64,000 bases of DNA from Edaphochlamys debaryana (lineage: Eukaryota; Chlorophyta; Chlorophyceae; Chlamydomonadales), in the NCBI GenBank assembly GCA_016858145.1, contig JAEHOE010000210.1, positions 62,001 to 126,000 on the forward strand, given 5' to 3'. Of this stretch, positions 35,178 to 47,200 are shown one piece after another (the first letter of the stretch is position 1; every line of letters begins with the position of its first letter). The notes beneath the pieces are model-generated. The model did no database searches, was not told the origin of the DNA, and worked only from the letters and a program-made list of their open reading frames with translations. The position numbers were made by a program, and so were the translations under genes.

Positions 35178-36938
35178 GAACGTTCCTCGAGTGCACGGGG
35201 CAGAGATAGACCGCAGAGCACATTGCTGCCTGCCTAGACCTCTGGAGCTAAGGACCTTCATCGCTCGCATGCCGTACAGCAAGGGGCGGGCAAGCCCCTC
35301 GCTCCCTGGCCGCAGCGGTGGGCGATGCCAAACGGGTCAAGATTTGTTGCCCAGGGAGAGGGCCCCCCTGTGTACGGCTGGGGAACCAAAAGTGAGTGAT
35401 GTGGGTCGGATTTCCCTTTATTCTATCTACGTATACCTATCATTTCATACTTGCAAGCAGAGGAGGCAAGCACATGCAACTTCCCGGCACGGGCAGAACC
35501 TCCATTGGCGCGCCGCACCGGCGGCAGTGCGGAGACGTTTCTTACGAACGCAGCTTCGCTTGGGCCATTTGATTGGTTGGGGCATTCGGTCGTTGAGGTG
35601 GCGCTGGATAGATAGCTAATAGCTGGGTTTGAGAGGTCCGAGGGGGAGGGGGCGGTCGAAAGGCTTGCGGAGCACCACGGGGCGGAGGGGGAGAGGTGCG
35701 CTAGTGCCGTGAGCCGGGCGGGGCATTGGCAGCCGGTGGCTGGCTGGGCAGCGGAGGGGGCACGGGGCACGGCCGGCACGGCCGATATGACCATGCATGT
35801 ACAGGAGTGCAACTAAAGTTTGTATAAAGGTGCATCGCAAGAAACCGTCGGCCCGGGCTCCCGGCCTGCTGGCTGCCCCCTTGCCTGCTGGGCGTTGGCA
35901 GATGGCTCCAGCCTCACGCGATGACCCAACTCGCTATCTAGGACCAGCCGGGCAGGTTGTGGCAGATGGGGATATGAGAATGTGGGCTCCGGCGTGCGGC
36001 TGTGTCAGCTAATGGCTGTGTCAGCACCGCTCCCGGCCTGCTGGCTGCTGCCCCTTTGCCTGCTGGACAGGGCGTTGGCAGGTGGCTCCAGCCTCACGCA
36101 ATGACCCGCTAGGACACGTTGTGGACGGACGCTATCTAGCGTGCTGGAGCGGGCAGGAGTCGTGCGTAAACCAGCGGGGTACACGAGAGCTGCCTGCCCC
36201 ACGCAGGACGCAGCCCAAACAGGTGGTGGAACAGCGCTTAAGACCCAAGCCCAACCACCTTCTGGACCTTCTCCGTCCTTGCCTCAAGGGCAGCAACTGC
36301 CAGGGCGTCGTCAAGGCCCAGACTTTACGCCTAGTCCAGCCAGTCCGCTACAAGGGCTGCACAAACACAAACCCGGCGAGCACATGCGCCTGCTGCTGCA
36401 CCCGGAGAGCGATGGGCGAGGGCCTACACCTGCCGCCCAGGATAGGGCAAGGTACTGTGCAGGAAGCGGACAGCAGGAGTCGCAGAGGCTCACCGCGCAA
36501 CCTCAGGCACACGTGTAACTCTGCAAGAGGTTCGGAGTCACCTTACTAGGTCGAGGCAATGTCACACAGATCCCGAACAAGTGCAGGTGCCCAGCCCGCT
36601 TCCCGCCACGATGGATGCCCAGGGCGGCACATCTGCCCCACATTCCACACACGCCGAGACAACAACCCGGCCTGACGCATCCAGTTCTCCGCTGACATGC
36701 GGAGCTATCAAGCCTGGCCCAGAGGCGTCATCAAGCCCTGCCCAAAGCTCCAACACGCTGCCCACAGTATTACAGTGTTCCACAACCGAACTCCACTGCA
36801 CTGTCCTCACGCACCATGCCGTACCGTAGCGGCCAATGCCCATGCAGCGCCCCACACATGTTGTCCCACACATGTCGCCCCCCGCCAGCTATCGCCCTTC
36901 GCCCTCACGCAGAGCCTAAGCCTAGGCGATGGTGGTGG
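35178..36938. other. Intergenic region with a direct repeat
   Basis: No supported gene. A diverged direct repeat of about 85 bases (CTCCCGGCCTGCTGGCTGC ... GGCTCCAGCCTCACGC) occurs at about 35858-35925 and 36029-36105. The open frames at 36082-36549 and 36581-36942 show no domain I recognise. Confidence 0.5.
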
Positions 36939-38328
36939 CTAGGCTTGAGGCCTTGGCAGCACCACCTCAGCAGGCAGGCGCCGCAGCCCGCTCCACGTCT
37001 CCAGCAGGCACCGCAGCCTCTCCAGCCTGTCCCCGCTGACACCGCTGGAGGCCCCAGCGCCACCGCTGCTGCCGCCAGCCTCCCCGCCGCCCTTTACACC
37101 ACGGGGGGCCTCCTCAGCCTCCTCAGCCTCCCCCGCCTCCTCCGCCTCCTCGGTCTCTTCCGTCTCTTCCGTCTCTTCCGCCTCTGCCGCCTCTTCCGCC
37201 TCCTCACCGTCCCACAACGCCTGCAGGACCTGCAGTGGGCACAGGGTGCGGATTGCGGAGCCAAGAGTGATGCGGGGCCAAGGGCGATGACAGCTGACAC
37301 GCATGGAACGTGCACAACTACAGGAGCAAGGCGGGTTCTGCTGTACCTAGCTGGGCCCTGTCTCCCTCCATCCCGCAGCGGCACACACAAGAAACTAAAA
37401 GTAAGCCCCCACCTTCTGGACGGCGCCGGTCCAGGTCAGTAACGTTGGAATCGCCTCCAGCGCCAGAGCGGCCTCCGATGCACCGCCGGGCCCCGCACCC
37501 TCAGCCGCCAGCACCTGGGCTGCGGCTGACATAACCTCGCTGGCTGACATCTCCTTTGAGCCCGGCGCAGGGGGCCCGTGTACGGGTACCGCGTACGGGT
37601 TCCACTGGGCCGTGACCGCGACCGCAGAGGTGAGCGCCTGGTAGCTGAGAAGACGGTATTCTGGGTTGGCGGCAGTGACAGCGCTGGCCAGTCGCTCCAT
37701 CCAGGCCCGGAGGTCGGCGGGGTCGCTGACAAGGCCCTGCGCCAGCGGCCCCCGCAGGAGCAGCGCTGAGCCGTGTCGCCTGCGGGCCCCCGCCTGCATG
37801 CGCTCAAGCGCACGCTCCTCAAGTGCTGCCGGAGTTAGCACCAGCGGCAGCGGTGCGGTCCAACCGCTGCCGCCACCTCTGGAGGCCACCGCAGCCATCG
37901 GCCGCCGAAGCTCGATATTCTCACAGCAGGCACGGTCAGCGCCGCCGTCCCAACGGACCGAGTCCGGCAGGCCAAGGCCGCGCACGACTGAGAGGGTTTC
38001 CTCCACGGCGGGCCTGGCAGAGAGCCTGGGCACCGTAATTTTGTCGCACCGTGCCAGTACGGCGGCGCCGGGGTCTGGGTTGGGGATGCCGCCGCAGGTG
38101 CGGAGATCATTCAGTACTAGATGACTCAGCCGCGGCCCGAGGCGGCGACTGGGTTGCAGGCCCCGGGCGCAGAAGTCGGACAGCAACTGGTACGTAGGGA
38201 CGGAATCCCCAAGCACCTCGACCTTGGTGAGAAGCCCGCCCGACATGCGGCGCTCCCAAGCTTGTCCCTCAGCGCCTCGGCACGCTTCGCGCCCCCCTCG
38301 GCACCACCCAGCTTCCCACCCAGCTTCG

Positions 38329-38373
38329 CCAGCCCCGACATGTACTCGGAGAAGGCCTCCGAGCTCCCAAACT
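38329..38373 (+). repeat. 45-bp direct repeat, left of the LINE-like insert
   Basis: Identical to 39730-39774 (begins CCAGCCCCGACATGTACTCG). The repeat lies in coding sequence of the interrupted minus-strand gene (SSEAFSEYMSGL). Nearby host sequence is itself duplicated: CTTGTCCCTCAGCGCCTCGG occurs at about 38262 and 38373. Confidence 0.8.
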
Positions 38374-39729
38374 TGTCCCTCAGCGCCTCGGCACCCAGCT
38401 TCCCCAGTCCTCGGTGGTTACAATGAGGGACCCCAGCGGGGTACACGGCAGCTGAACGCCGTGGCTCGACAGCCAACCTCACGGGCTTACCCCCTGCAAG
38501 CCAGCACGCCGCCCCCTAGCTTGAACGGCAGGGCCCCTACCCGGGCTCCAAAAGAGATCTAGTGAAGACCATCCATCACCTCAACGTGGGGCATGTAACG
38601 CACATCTCCCTCCTCAGTCACGGCCAAAAAGGGGTGGTCCTCAGGCACCGTGTCCCAATCTGACGGGGCTGACCCCACCCCGGCAAAGCACTGAAGGCGC
38701 GCTTCAAGCTCTCCCCTCGCCAGCGCCCTTGCCTGCATGTACATGATCAGACCCTGTGCACCCCGATGCGCGTACTTGTAGCGTTGTGCTTGCTCCATGG
38801 CCCCAACGGCGGCCAAGCACACCACATCCCAAACTTGCTGCTGAATGCCCGCGGGGGCCTGCACCAACCAAACCTCATGCCTCTTGACTGCCCGACCAAT
38901 CGCATCGCTCAATCTTGTGCGCACTGCCATCGTTGCCGCACACGACCAGAAATGGTGGAGCCGGTCACCTTGGTTCATCGCCTGCCCACACGGGCACCTG
39001 GCTACCTCACTCGTGCCCAGCTGGGCTCGATGCATGCCAAACCCTGGATATCCGTCCATGGCAAGTCGCCACAGGGGCTCCTTGTTGCTTGCTTCCCACT
39101 TCAACTTCCACAAACGGGGCCAGACAGCCTTCAGCCGCGTAACTTCAGCCTCCGCGGCCTCCCCCGTCCCCAAAGCCTCCCGAATAAACTCTGTATGCTT
39201 GTGCGCCAGTCGGGTGCGCGCTGGGCCCAGCTGCAGCTGGGTTGCAATCTGGACCGACAATTTGCTCAGAGCGACGTCCCCCCACCCCACACTATCTGCT
39301 ATTCTGCCCCACGCCTCGAGCTCAGACCCCGCAGGGCCGCCTGCAGCGCGCGCCGCGGCCACCCACCCCTCGGGCAGACGTCCCAGCAGGTCCTGCAGAC
39401 GCCTGGCCATTTCTGTCCCGTTTCTCAGTGCCAGGGGCAAGTCCTGTGTTTCTGTCCTAAGTATGTCACGCAAAATTCTCTGGCCATACTCCCTATTGCA
39501 CGCAGCGCGCGCCCGAGCGTGGGCCCTCCCAGCCACACCCCCGACCCCACTCTCGACGATAATACTGCCTAGGGCATCTGCACACGTGACTGCCATGCCC
39601 ACGGTCGTCAAGCCCCGTACTGCAAACAGGTCCCTAAACTCTGCCTCAATTCCTGTACTCACGTCTGATGCCGCCCGTGCGGGCAGGGCCGGGTTGCCCC
39701 ACAGGGGCGCGTGGCGCACCCAGGGGTCC
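38374..39729 (-). mobile_element. LINE-like non-LTR retrotransposon fragment (ORF2 C-terminus)
   Basis: The open frame 38559-39719 (minus, 386 residues) has the C-terminal signature of Volvocales LINE-like ORF2 proteins: WRLAMDGYPGFGMHRAQ, a zinc-knuckle-like CPCG ... HHFWSC, and VWDVVCLAAVGAMEQAQ. Reverse transcriptase and endonuclease domains are absent, so this is a 5'-truncated copy. About 185 bases of 3' UTR follow the stop. It is flanked by 45-bp direct repeats that resemble a long target-site duplication. The family assignment rests on motif memory, not a search. Confidence 0.65.
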
Positions 39730-39774
39730 CCAGCCCCGACATGTACTCGGAGAAGGCCTCCGAGCTCCCAAACT
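39730..39774 (+). repeat. 45-bp direct repeat, right of the LINE-like insert
   Basis: Perfect copy of 38329-38373. Its right edge joins the upstream part of the interrupted minus-strand exon without a break in frame. Confidence 0.8.
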
Positions 39775-39901
39775 GCCCAGCGACGAAGTGGTTGTCGGCT
39801 TTGCCAGACACCATGTTCAGCTTGACCCCGCCGAGGTTTGCGGCCGTGTGGTACAGTTCCGTCTGCGAGGGGGGCGGGGCGAGGGCAGCAGTTGCAGTTG
39901 A

Positions 39902-39989
39902 GGTCAACGGTTGCATGCAGCGAGGCGGGTCAGCAGCGAGGCAGGTCAACGGTTGCATGCAGCGAGGCGGGTCAGCAGCGAGGCAGGTC
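39902..39989 (+). repeat. Two-copy 42-bp tandem repeat in an intron
   Basis: The unit GGTTGCATGCAGCGAGGCGG... occurs at 39909 and again at 39951 without visible change. It lies inside the predicted intron 39864-39995 of the minus-strand gene. Confidence 0.8.
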
Positions 39990-40378
39990 TTACCGCGTTG
40001 GGCAGGTCCTTGTGGACCGATGACAGCTTCTGACCCGCGACCACCGTGCGGTTGCCGCGGGCCTGGATGGCGACAACGCGCGCCTGCAGCCCGCAGTCCG
40101 CACCGGCAAGCTGGGCGGAATCCTGCACCCCCAACGCCACCCTGAGCAGCGGACCAGGCTCGGACGGGCCGCGGCCCTCGCGGAAGTCCTTGGCCGCCCG
40201 GAGCAGGTTGCACTTGTCTGTGTGGGTCGTTGTGTATTGAGAGCCCTTGTAGCGAAGCATCTCCTGGCTAATGGCGGCCGTGTAGGGAATGCCTGGGCCT
40301 CCGGCGCGCCTCACGCCCACGAACAAGGGGGCGGGGCCGCCGTGAGTGGAGCACTGCGCCCCCATTGTGTCTCTGTAT

Positions 40379-40447
40379 GCGGCTATGGGGCTATGGGGCT
40401 ATGCGGCTATGAGGCTTGGGGTCTATGGAGCTATGGGGATATGGGGC
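40379..40447 (+). repeat. GGCTATG-type minisatellite
   Basis: About eight imperfect units of GGCTATGGG or GGCTATGCG in tandem, later units changing to GAGCTATGGGGATATGG. It lies just upstream of the start of the interrupted minus-strand gene. Confidence 0.75.
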
Positions 40448-41263
40448 CAACGCACTGCCTCGGATGCGCCGACCCAGCGGTGCTGCGCGCGGTGCTCGGC
40501 CCTTGCTTTCTCGGAGCACGTACCCCGCGCACGAACCCCGACCCCCCTTTCCCCGCGGCGTCAATCTCCCCATCCCGCTCAGCCCCGACGGGCCCTCTTG
40601 GATAACAGGATAGCAAAGGGGAGTGCCCCCCCTCAAAGACGCCTTGCCCGCGGGACGACGATGGATTTGACTGCCCAATGCCTTCGGAGCACGAACCCCC
40701 CTCGCACGGCGGCCTCCTCCATCTATGTGGTGGGGGTCTTCCACGATCTTCTTTTGGCCAACAAAATACATCTGTCAAGCAAAAAGACATTGCTGAAGCG
40801 GGTTACAGGCGCGAGCCGCATGCGAGGGCGCGCGGGCCGTTGGCGGTTCTTTGAGCGCGACTCGAGGCAACAAGCAGTCCGCTATATGCCTCCCTTTTTG
40901 TTCTCTGGGCTTCCCCAGTCTCCGTGCTTCAGGTCCCCATCCTTGGCCAGGCCCACCCGCGGGCCCGAAGTACGGCTTTTTGGCCTTGTGTTTGTGTCGC
41001 CCGCTGCAGCACTGAGTCCGCATACCCTCTAGGCGCGCTCTCACAGTCTCTAGCACTCTGACCAAGCACTGGTCTCGAGCTTGAGCAGTGAGCTCGTCGT
41101 TTGTCTTGAATGCCCCACAACGCTTGACAACTCCCTCGCGTTGCGGACTGCTGCAAAAGGGCCTGATATACAACACAACAAGCGGCAGAGCTGTCCCTCC
41201 GCCACTGAACTTCGGACCTGTTGGGCCCGCGCCCGTCGACGCGAACAAATGAGCTGTTCGCAA
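40448..41263. other. Intergenic region upstream of the SRCR-LRR gene
   Basis: No gene with recognisable features was seen. The region is shared as promoter space between the minus-strand gene starting near 40365 and the plus-strand gene starting at 41264. I identified no core promoter element with confidence. Confidence 0.5.
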
Positions 41264-44200
41264 ATGGCTTTCACGAGAGCGATGCCCTCCCGGACACTTG
41301 CCACGCTGCTCCTCCTGGCCACTCTGTGCGGGCCAGCGGGCGTGAGGACTGCCAGGTGCGCGGTCGACGGGCGGACCTCGGCGGACCTCGCACATCTTCG
41401 CGTGTCGCCCCCCCCCCGCCCCGCCCTCGCCCCCCCGCCAACTCCCCCATGACCCCGCACACCTCCCCCTGATGTGCACTCGTAGCCGTGCCTTGCCACC
41501 TGCCTCCCAATGCGTGCTTCGTATGCCACGCTTTGCTCTATCCACATGTGCTCACCGATTCCCTGCCTCCCCCTTGTCCGCCGCAGTCCCGCCCAACAAC
41601 CCGGGACGGCACGGTACTACGCCAACGGCCCCGGAGCCACGCCATCCATCACTCAGTTCATACAAGCAGGCCTCAACAGCAGTACGGCGCAGTACTGCGC
41701 TGACTTGACTCTGAGTGTCAGCAACATCTCGGCATCCCTGCTGCCCGCTTTGGGGCAAACGCTCGCGAGTGCCACGAGCGGCGCACTTCAGTCGGCGCGC
41801 CCAGCGGCAACGGCTTTGCCAGCGTGCCGTACGCTGCACAGCCTCTTCCTATGGGTCACGGAGCTGGTCGCTTACATGGGGGCATCCGACGGTTGCCTCA
41901 TGCTGTCGTACTCGAGCAACGGTCGGCCGTTGCTGCAAGCAACGGCAGACGTGGGCTTGGTCGAGGCGGCCAAGAACGCCTCAGCGGCGCTCCTGCGCTT
42001 GAGCTCGGACTACTGCGGCGGGGACGTCCCAGGTGGGCGTGGCAGGGTCCCGCAGGGTTTGCCAGGGGCCGCCCCGCCAAGGTCACGCCGGGGGCTAGCT
42101 GATGGGGATTGAAGTTGCGATGACGAGCGCGTGCTCCGCCGCTGGGGTTGGCTTGGGGTGTGCGACAGCACCGGTCAGCAGGTCTGCCTCATTCAATGAC
42201 ATGCGCTGACGCAACCGCTTGATCCCCTGCCGAACCTGCCGTACAGGCGAGTGGGGCCAGCCGTACGGCGAGCACCTCAAGGCGGTGACGGACCTCGCCC
42301 TGGGCACCATTCGGGCCCCCAACAGCCCCAAAGCCCCCGTCGAGCCCCCGCTTCCATCCCCGCCCCCTCCCCGCCCTGGCAACGATACCAACGACGACTA
42401 CGATTTCCCCGGCCTCGCCCCCTCCGGCCGCCGCCGTGCCGCCCTGACGGCGGGTGCCCCCGCCGGCGGTGAGGACACGCAGTCTCAGGAGGGGAACCTG
42501 CTTTCCCCAAGCCGCCGGCGTGCCCTACTGCAGAGTGAGTTCTTGAGGCCGCGCTTTCAGCTTGAATGCTATGTGACGCGAGCGCCCGCATGCTATTAAT
42601 GCTCGACCGCCCCTCCCTGCCAGCAGGCCCCTCCCCATCCCCCTCCCCCTCCCCATCCCCATCGGGCCGCCCCCCTCTCGCGGTCGGCATGGCCAACTTC
42701 TCCATCGACTCCTCCGGCCGTCTGCTGCGGGGCCGGCCCGAGGTGCTCCTGCCCAACGGCACTCGTGGATCCATCTGTGGTGAGCTCGCGTGAAGAACGT
42801 TTGCTTGCCATCATTTGCCAAGACGAAACACTAGGGACGTAGGGAGGAAGCTTGCTGTGTCCCGGCCCCTGCCGGCGCGGACGAGTCACCCCGCACGTGC
42901 CGTGCCCTCTCTCGCTCCCGGTATCGCCTCCCACAGACCACCGCTTCCGGGACGCCTCCGCCACGGTCCTGTGCCGCCAGCTCAACTACACGAGCGGCGT
43001 AGCGTACGCGGGGGCGCGCTTCGGCCGCGCCACGTCGCCCTTCCTCCTGGACGACCTCCGCTGCAGCGGCAACGAGGCCAACGTTGGGCTCTGCCTCTCT
43101 AGGCCGCTGGGTTCCCACGACTGCAAGCCTCGGGTGAGCTGCGCTGCGCGCCGAAACAAAGGAGCAAGCAATTAGCGTGCGCGGTAGCATGCCTGCACAT
43201 TGGCGCTGGGCGCGGGTTACAGTGTCAACGTGAGCCCTACGGACGGTGGGACTCGTGGGGCTCTTGCCTCTAAATTGTGCTGCGCGTGCGTGCTCCCTTC
43301 CGCTCCCACAGGAGGCGGCTGGGGTGGTGTGCTACCCGGCCTTCGATACGCAGGGTGAGCGCTGCTGTTGGCGGGGCATGCGAAGATTGCTGGGCTTGCG
43401 GCTGGGCTGGGCGGGGCATGGCCTGGGCCTGGCCGGGCATCCTCGTCCCCTCACTGCTTTCACTGTTCGGGCATCCTTGTACCGGTATCCTCGCTGCTTT
43501 CTCAAGCCCCTCCTTCCCACCTCGCCTCCCTTGCCCCCCCCCCACAGCCTACTGCAATAACATTGCCACCACGCTGCCCAGCTTCGACCCCTTCAACGCC
43601 TCCGCCACCGCCCCCACCGCCTCCCGCTGCGCCCAGCTCCTGGCCGTCGCCTCTGACGCCACCACCCTCATCGGAAACGCCTTTCCGGGCATGCCCCTGT
43701 ACTACGCCGATATGGTCAAGCAGTCATGCTTCATCTCCACCGTCGTCCCGCTCGCCCTGCGCTGGATCGACGCCTGGTCGAGGGCCGCCCAAGCTGCCGA
43801 GTGCCGGCTGACGCCGTACCTGTGGATGAATCGCCTCCGCCAGGACATGCCGCCCATGCCCCCCCTCCCCCGGCCGCCACCCCCGCCCCCAACACCCCCC
43901 AGCCCCCCCAACCCCCCTGGCGCCGGATCCTACTGCCCTAAAGTCATCGCCGCCTGGCAAGACGAGACCGACCGTAGCCTCGCCCCCAACCAGCAGGCTA
44001 CGGCGCCTGAGACGTACATGGACCTGACTCGCTTCGACTCGTTGTCCCGGAATCCGCTGGACCAGTCCTGCACCCCCGCCGGCGGCCGCCGCGGCACGTT
44101 CGCCTCGTCCCTGGTTGCTGTGCAGCTGAACGGTAACAACGGCGGCAGATTGCCACTTCCGGAGGAGCTGCGCAACACAGCGTATTCCTTCTTCGGCCCC

Positions 44201-47200
44201 TGGTCGCCAAAGGATCTGATGGACGGTGCCGCCATGGCACCCTCTGATAAGCTGGTGTCAGCCGCAAAGCTGCTGAGTCTCGAGGACGGCAGCACCAATG
44301 CGCAAGCCCGCTACTGGTTCCCGAGGCGCATGACGGACCTAGACCACCTGCTCTCCGTACTCGAGAACTTCAGCCGAGCCGGCGGCATCGACCTCGTCTC
44401 TACCGGCGTTCTGAATTCGGTGCGGACCCGATTGGAGGACCCCGCGCCGCCCTCCCCGCAAGCCCCAGCAGCCCCACGAGCCCCGTTCGAGTATGCGTCA
44501 GGGGGCCCCACGAACGCCACCGGCAAGGCCACTTCCGTGTGTGTGTCGTACGATGCGTCATGGAAGGAAGCTGGGCGCAGCTACTCGCTGCTGGAGTTCC
44601 TGGGCTCGGCGTCGGCCTCGGGCAGCGGCAGGAGCGGCGCCTGGGGCTACCAGGTGAACCAGTCGGCAGACTGGCTCTGGAGATTTTGCAAGGACCCAGC
44701 GCCGCCGGTAAGCTTACCTTGCTTCAGCAAGGCGTCGTCCGTGCAACCTTTCTGGGTTTGCGCCGCCTTTCAAAGGCACGAGTTGTGCACGGGTTCTGGG
44801 CCGGTTGAATCTCGAGGGGGCCGCTCCGTCGGGAGGCGTGCCGTGCTCTGCCGTGGTTTGTCCTTGGCAGATGGAGGTAGTCGGCGGGCCATGCCGGCTT
44901 TGCCTACGCCCCGCTGCTCCGCCCCTCTGCCTCGCCCCGCTGCCTCAACCCCCGGCGAGCCATCACCGCCCCCGTTCTTCGCCTCGCGCCTTGCAGGTGC
45001 TCCAAATGGTGTCGGCTGTGTCGCTCCGAGACATGGGCCTCGAGGGGAACGCCAATAACGTGTTGACAACACTGCTGCGCCCCGCGTCATCCGACTTCCT
45101 GGCCGGTGCTGGGAGCGACCCGGCCCTGCCCGCCGCCAACCTGGCGTACATAGACCTCTCTGGTGGGTGGCAGGCTCAGCTGAGCCCTGACCCTAGATCT
45201 TCTCTGGTGGGGTTGTGGGTGGTGCGTAAAGCTGGAGGCGCAAGTGCTGTAGGGGTGCCGTACATTCATGCCGCTTATGCCCTTCACGCTGTGTCCCGCA
45301 GGCAACGCCCTGACCGGCGCCGTACCGCTGCTCCGGGTGCCCGTGCTCCACGTCAACCTGTCGTACAACGACCTGGATGGCAGCCTCAGTCAAGCTCTCG
45401 TCAAGACCCTGCCGTACTCGTCGTACGCCTCCACCCTGGTCCTCGACCTCAGCTACAACGGCCTGACGGGCCCGCTGCCCTCCCTCAGCGATGCAAACGC
45501 CAACAGCGGCTCGGCCTGGCGTGCGCTCGTCGACAATGCGGTTCGCGTGGACCTGTCAGGTGTGTAATCGTTGGAAAGCCCGGGGCCGGGAACAGTATGC
45601 ATGGGCCTGGAGTGGGCCTGTCGGGTTCGCTACTCTCGGTGTCACAGGATTACCCTGACCCCTCCTTGACGTACTGTGCCGTTCCTTGCCCACTCACAGG
45701 CAACCGCCTGGAGGGTAACCTGCCCCCAGACTGGTCCTCCCTCCTGGCCAAGATGGACATTGTCCTCGCCAACAACCCCGGCCTCAGCGGCACAGTGCCG
45801 TACGAATGGATCCAGGCCGCCAGCTCGTCCAACGCCACGGACCGCGGGGGCCCCTTCGTCATTGACCTCAGCGGCTGCACGGGCCTGAGCCAGATCTTCA
45901 GATCCACCCGCGAGTACGACGTTCTTCGTACGCGTGGTACGAAGCTGCTGCTTGACTGGCAGAAGCTGCCTCGGCAGGAGCGCACGTGGGCCTACGTGGC
46001 AACCCGTGCGGCGGCGGGGCACATGGACTTTGAGCAGGTGGTTCTGGTTCGGGGAGCGGAGGTGGGCATAGCCCCGCCCGGCGTGGTACACAACCAAGAA
46101 AAGCCACGATGCTTCCTTCCTAGCACTGCCTTGCGTACGTGCGTTTGCTTCTGGGAGGATGAGGGAGAATGGGTCGGGGAACGGGGCCCGGTGAGTCCTG
46201 CGCTATTGCGAACCTGCTGCCCGCTTGGCTGATCCCGCCCCTCCCCCCCCCTCGCTTCGTCCCTCCCTCGGCCTGCAGCTGGACTACAAGCAGCGCCCCA
46301 CCGTGTCAACCGTCATCGTGGGGGCCCGTACGATTGATTCGGATGACGTAATGGAGATCTGCTCCGCGCTGGACGGCCTGCGCGCGCAGGAGATCGCGGG
46401 GAACCCATGGGTCGGCACGGGCCAGGTGACGTGGCCACGTGAGCGCAGCTACCTGCAGGTCCACGAGCAGTACAAGGAGTGGCAGCCAGACCCCGCTGTG
46501 TGGTGCTACGGCGGCGCCGAGGCGCGGGTGCGTGGCTGGGGAGCTTGGGCTGCCTTCCGGCGCGGGAGCGGGTTCACAGTATGTTAGAAGTGAGGACAAG
46601 GGGCACAGCAGGGCACGGCAAGGCCGAAGGAAGATACAAGCCCCCTACCGCTGGCCCTCCCCCTCCATCCAGGCCCCGCGCGCTCCCTCCACTCCCCCAC
46701 TCCCTCCCTCCTTTCCCTGCCCCTCCACCCCTCTGCCGCCAGGGTGCCGTGGCTCTCAGGGTGTGGCTCCCCGCCATCTGCATCTCGCTCCTTGCGGCGC
46801 TGCTGGCGGCGCCGCTGCACTACCTCCGCCGGCGCCACCACTCGCGCAAGGCGCAGCGGCAGCAGCAGCGAGACCTGATGGAGGGGCAGCAGCGGGCGCG
46901 GCCGCAGGGCTGGCTGGCGGCCTGGTGGCGGCGCTTCCGGGACGGCGCCAAGTCGCTGTGGAACGATGCGCTGATGCCCGTCTGGGAGGTGGTGCACCCG
47001 CGCCTGGTGGTCACGCTCTACTGGATCGACATCATCTCGGTGAGGCTGAGAGAGATTCCGTATCTCAGTTGGCGCCTGCCGTACCGGCTCGTACTGTGCG
47101 TGGATCCCGCTACGCACACTGGCACCCCCTCGGCCGCCCCGGGCCCCCCGCACATTGCCCTGACCCAATCCCATCCCCCACCCCATCACCCATCCCCTCC

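Larger units (their letters stand above)
36939..40365 (-). pseudogene. Unrecognised minus-strand gene interrupted by a retroelement
   Basis: Readable exon-like blocks, in transcription order: 40365-39996 (ends LSSVHKDLPNAV at a GTAAGA donor); about 39863-39730 (TELYHTAANLGGVKL, then SSEAFSEYMSGL); then inserted DNA; then a block repeating SSEAFSEYMSGL followed by KLGGKLGGAEGG; then 38246-37411 (VEVLGDSVPTYQLLSDFCAR, LVLNDLRTCGG, ALTSAVAVTAQWNPYA). The last exon ends at 36939 with an acidic run (EEAEEAAEAEETEETEET). Between the SEYMSGL repeat and the 38246 block the frame changes with no obvious intron. The long middle block has LRR-like leucine spacing, but I cannot name a family. The insertion and the frame break suggest a pseudogene; a working allele could exist elsewhere. 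Confidence 0.5.
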
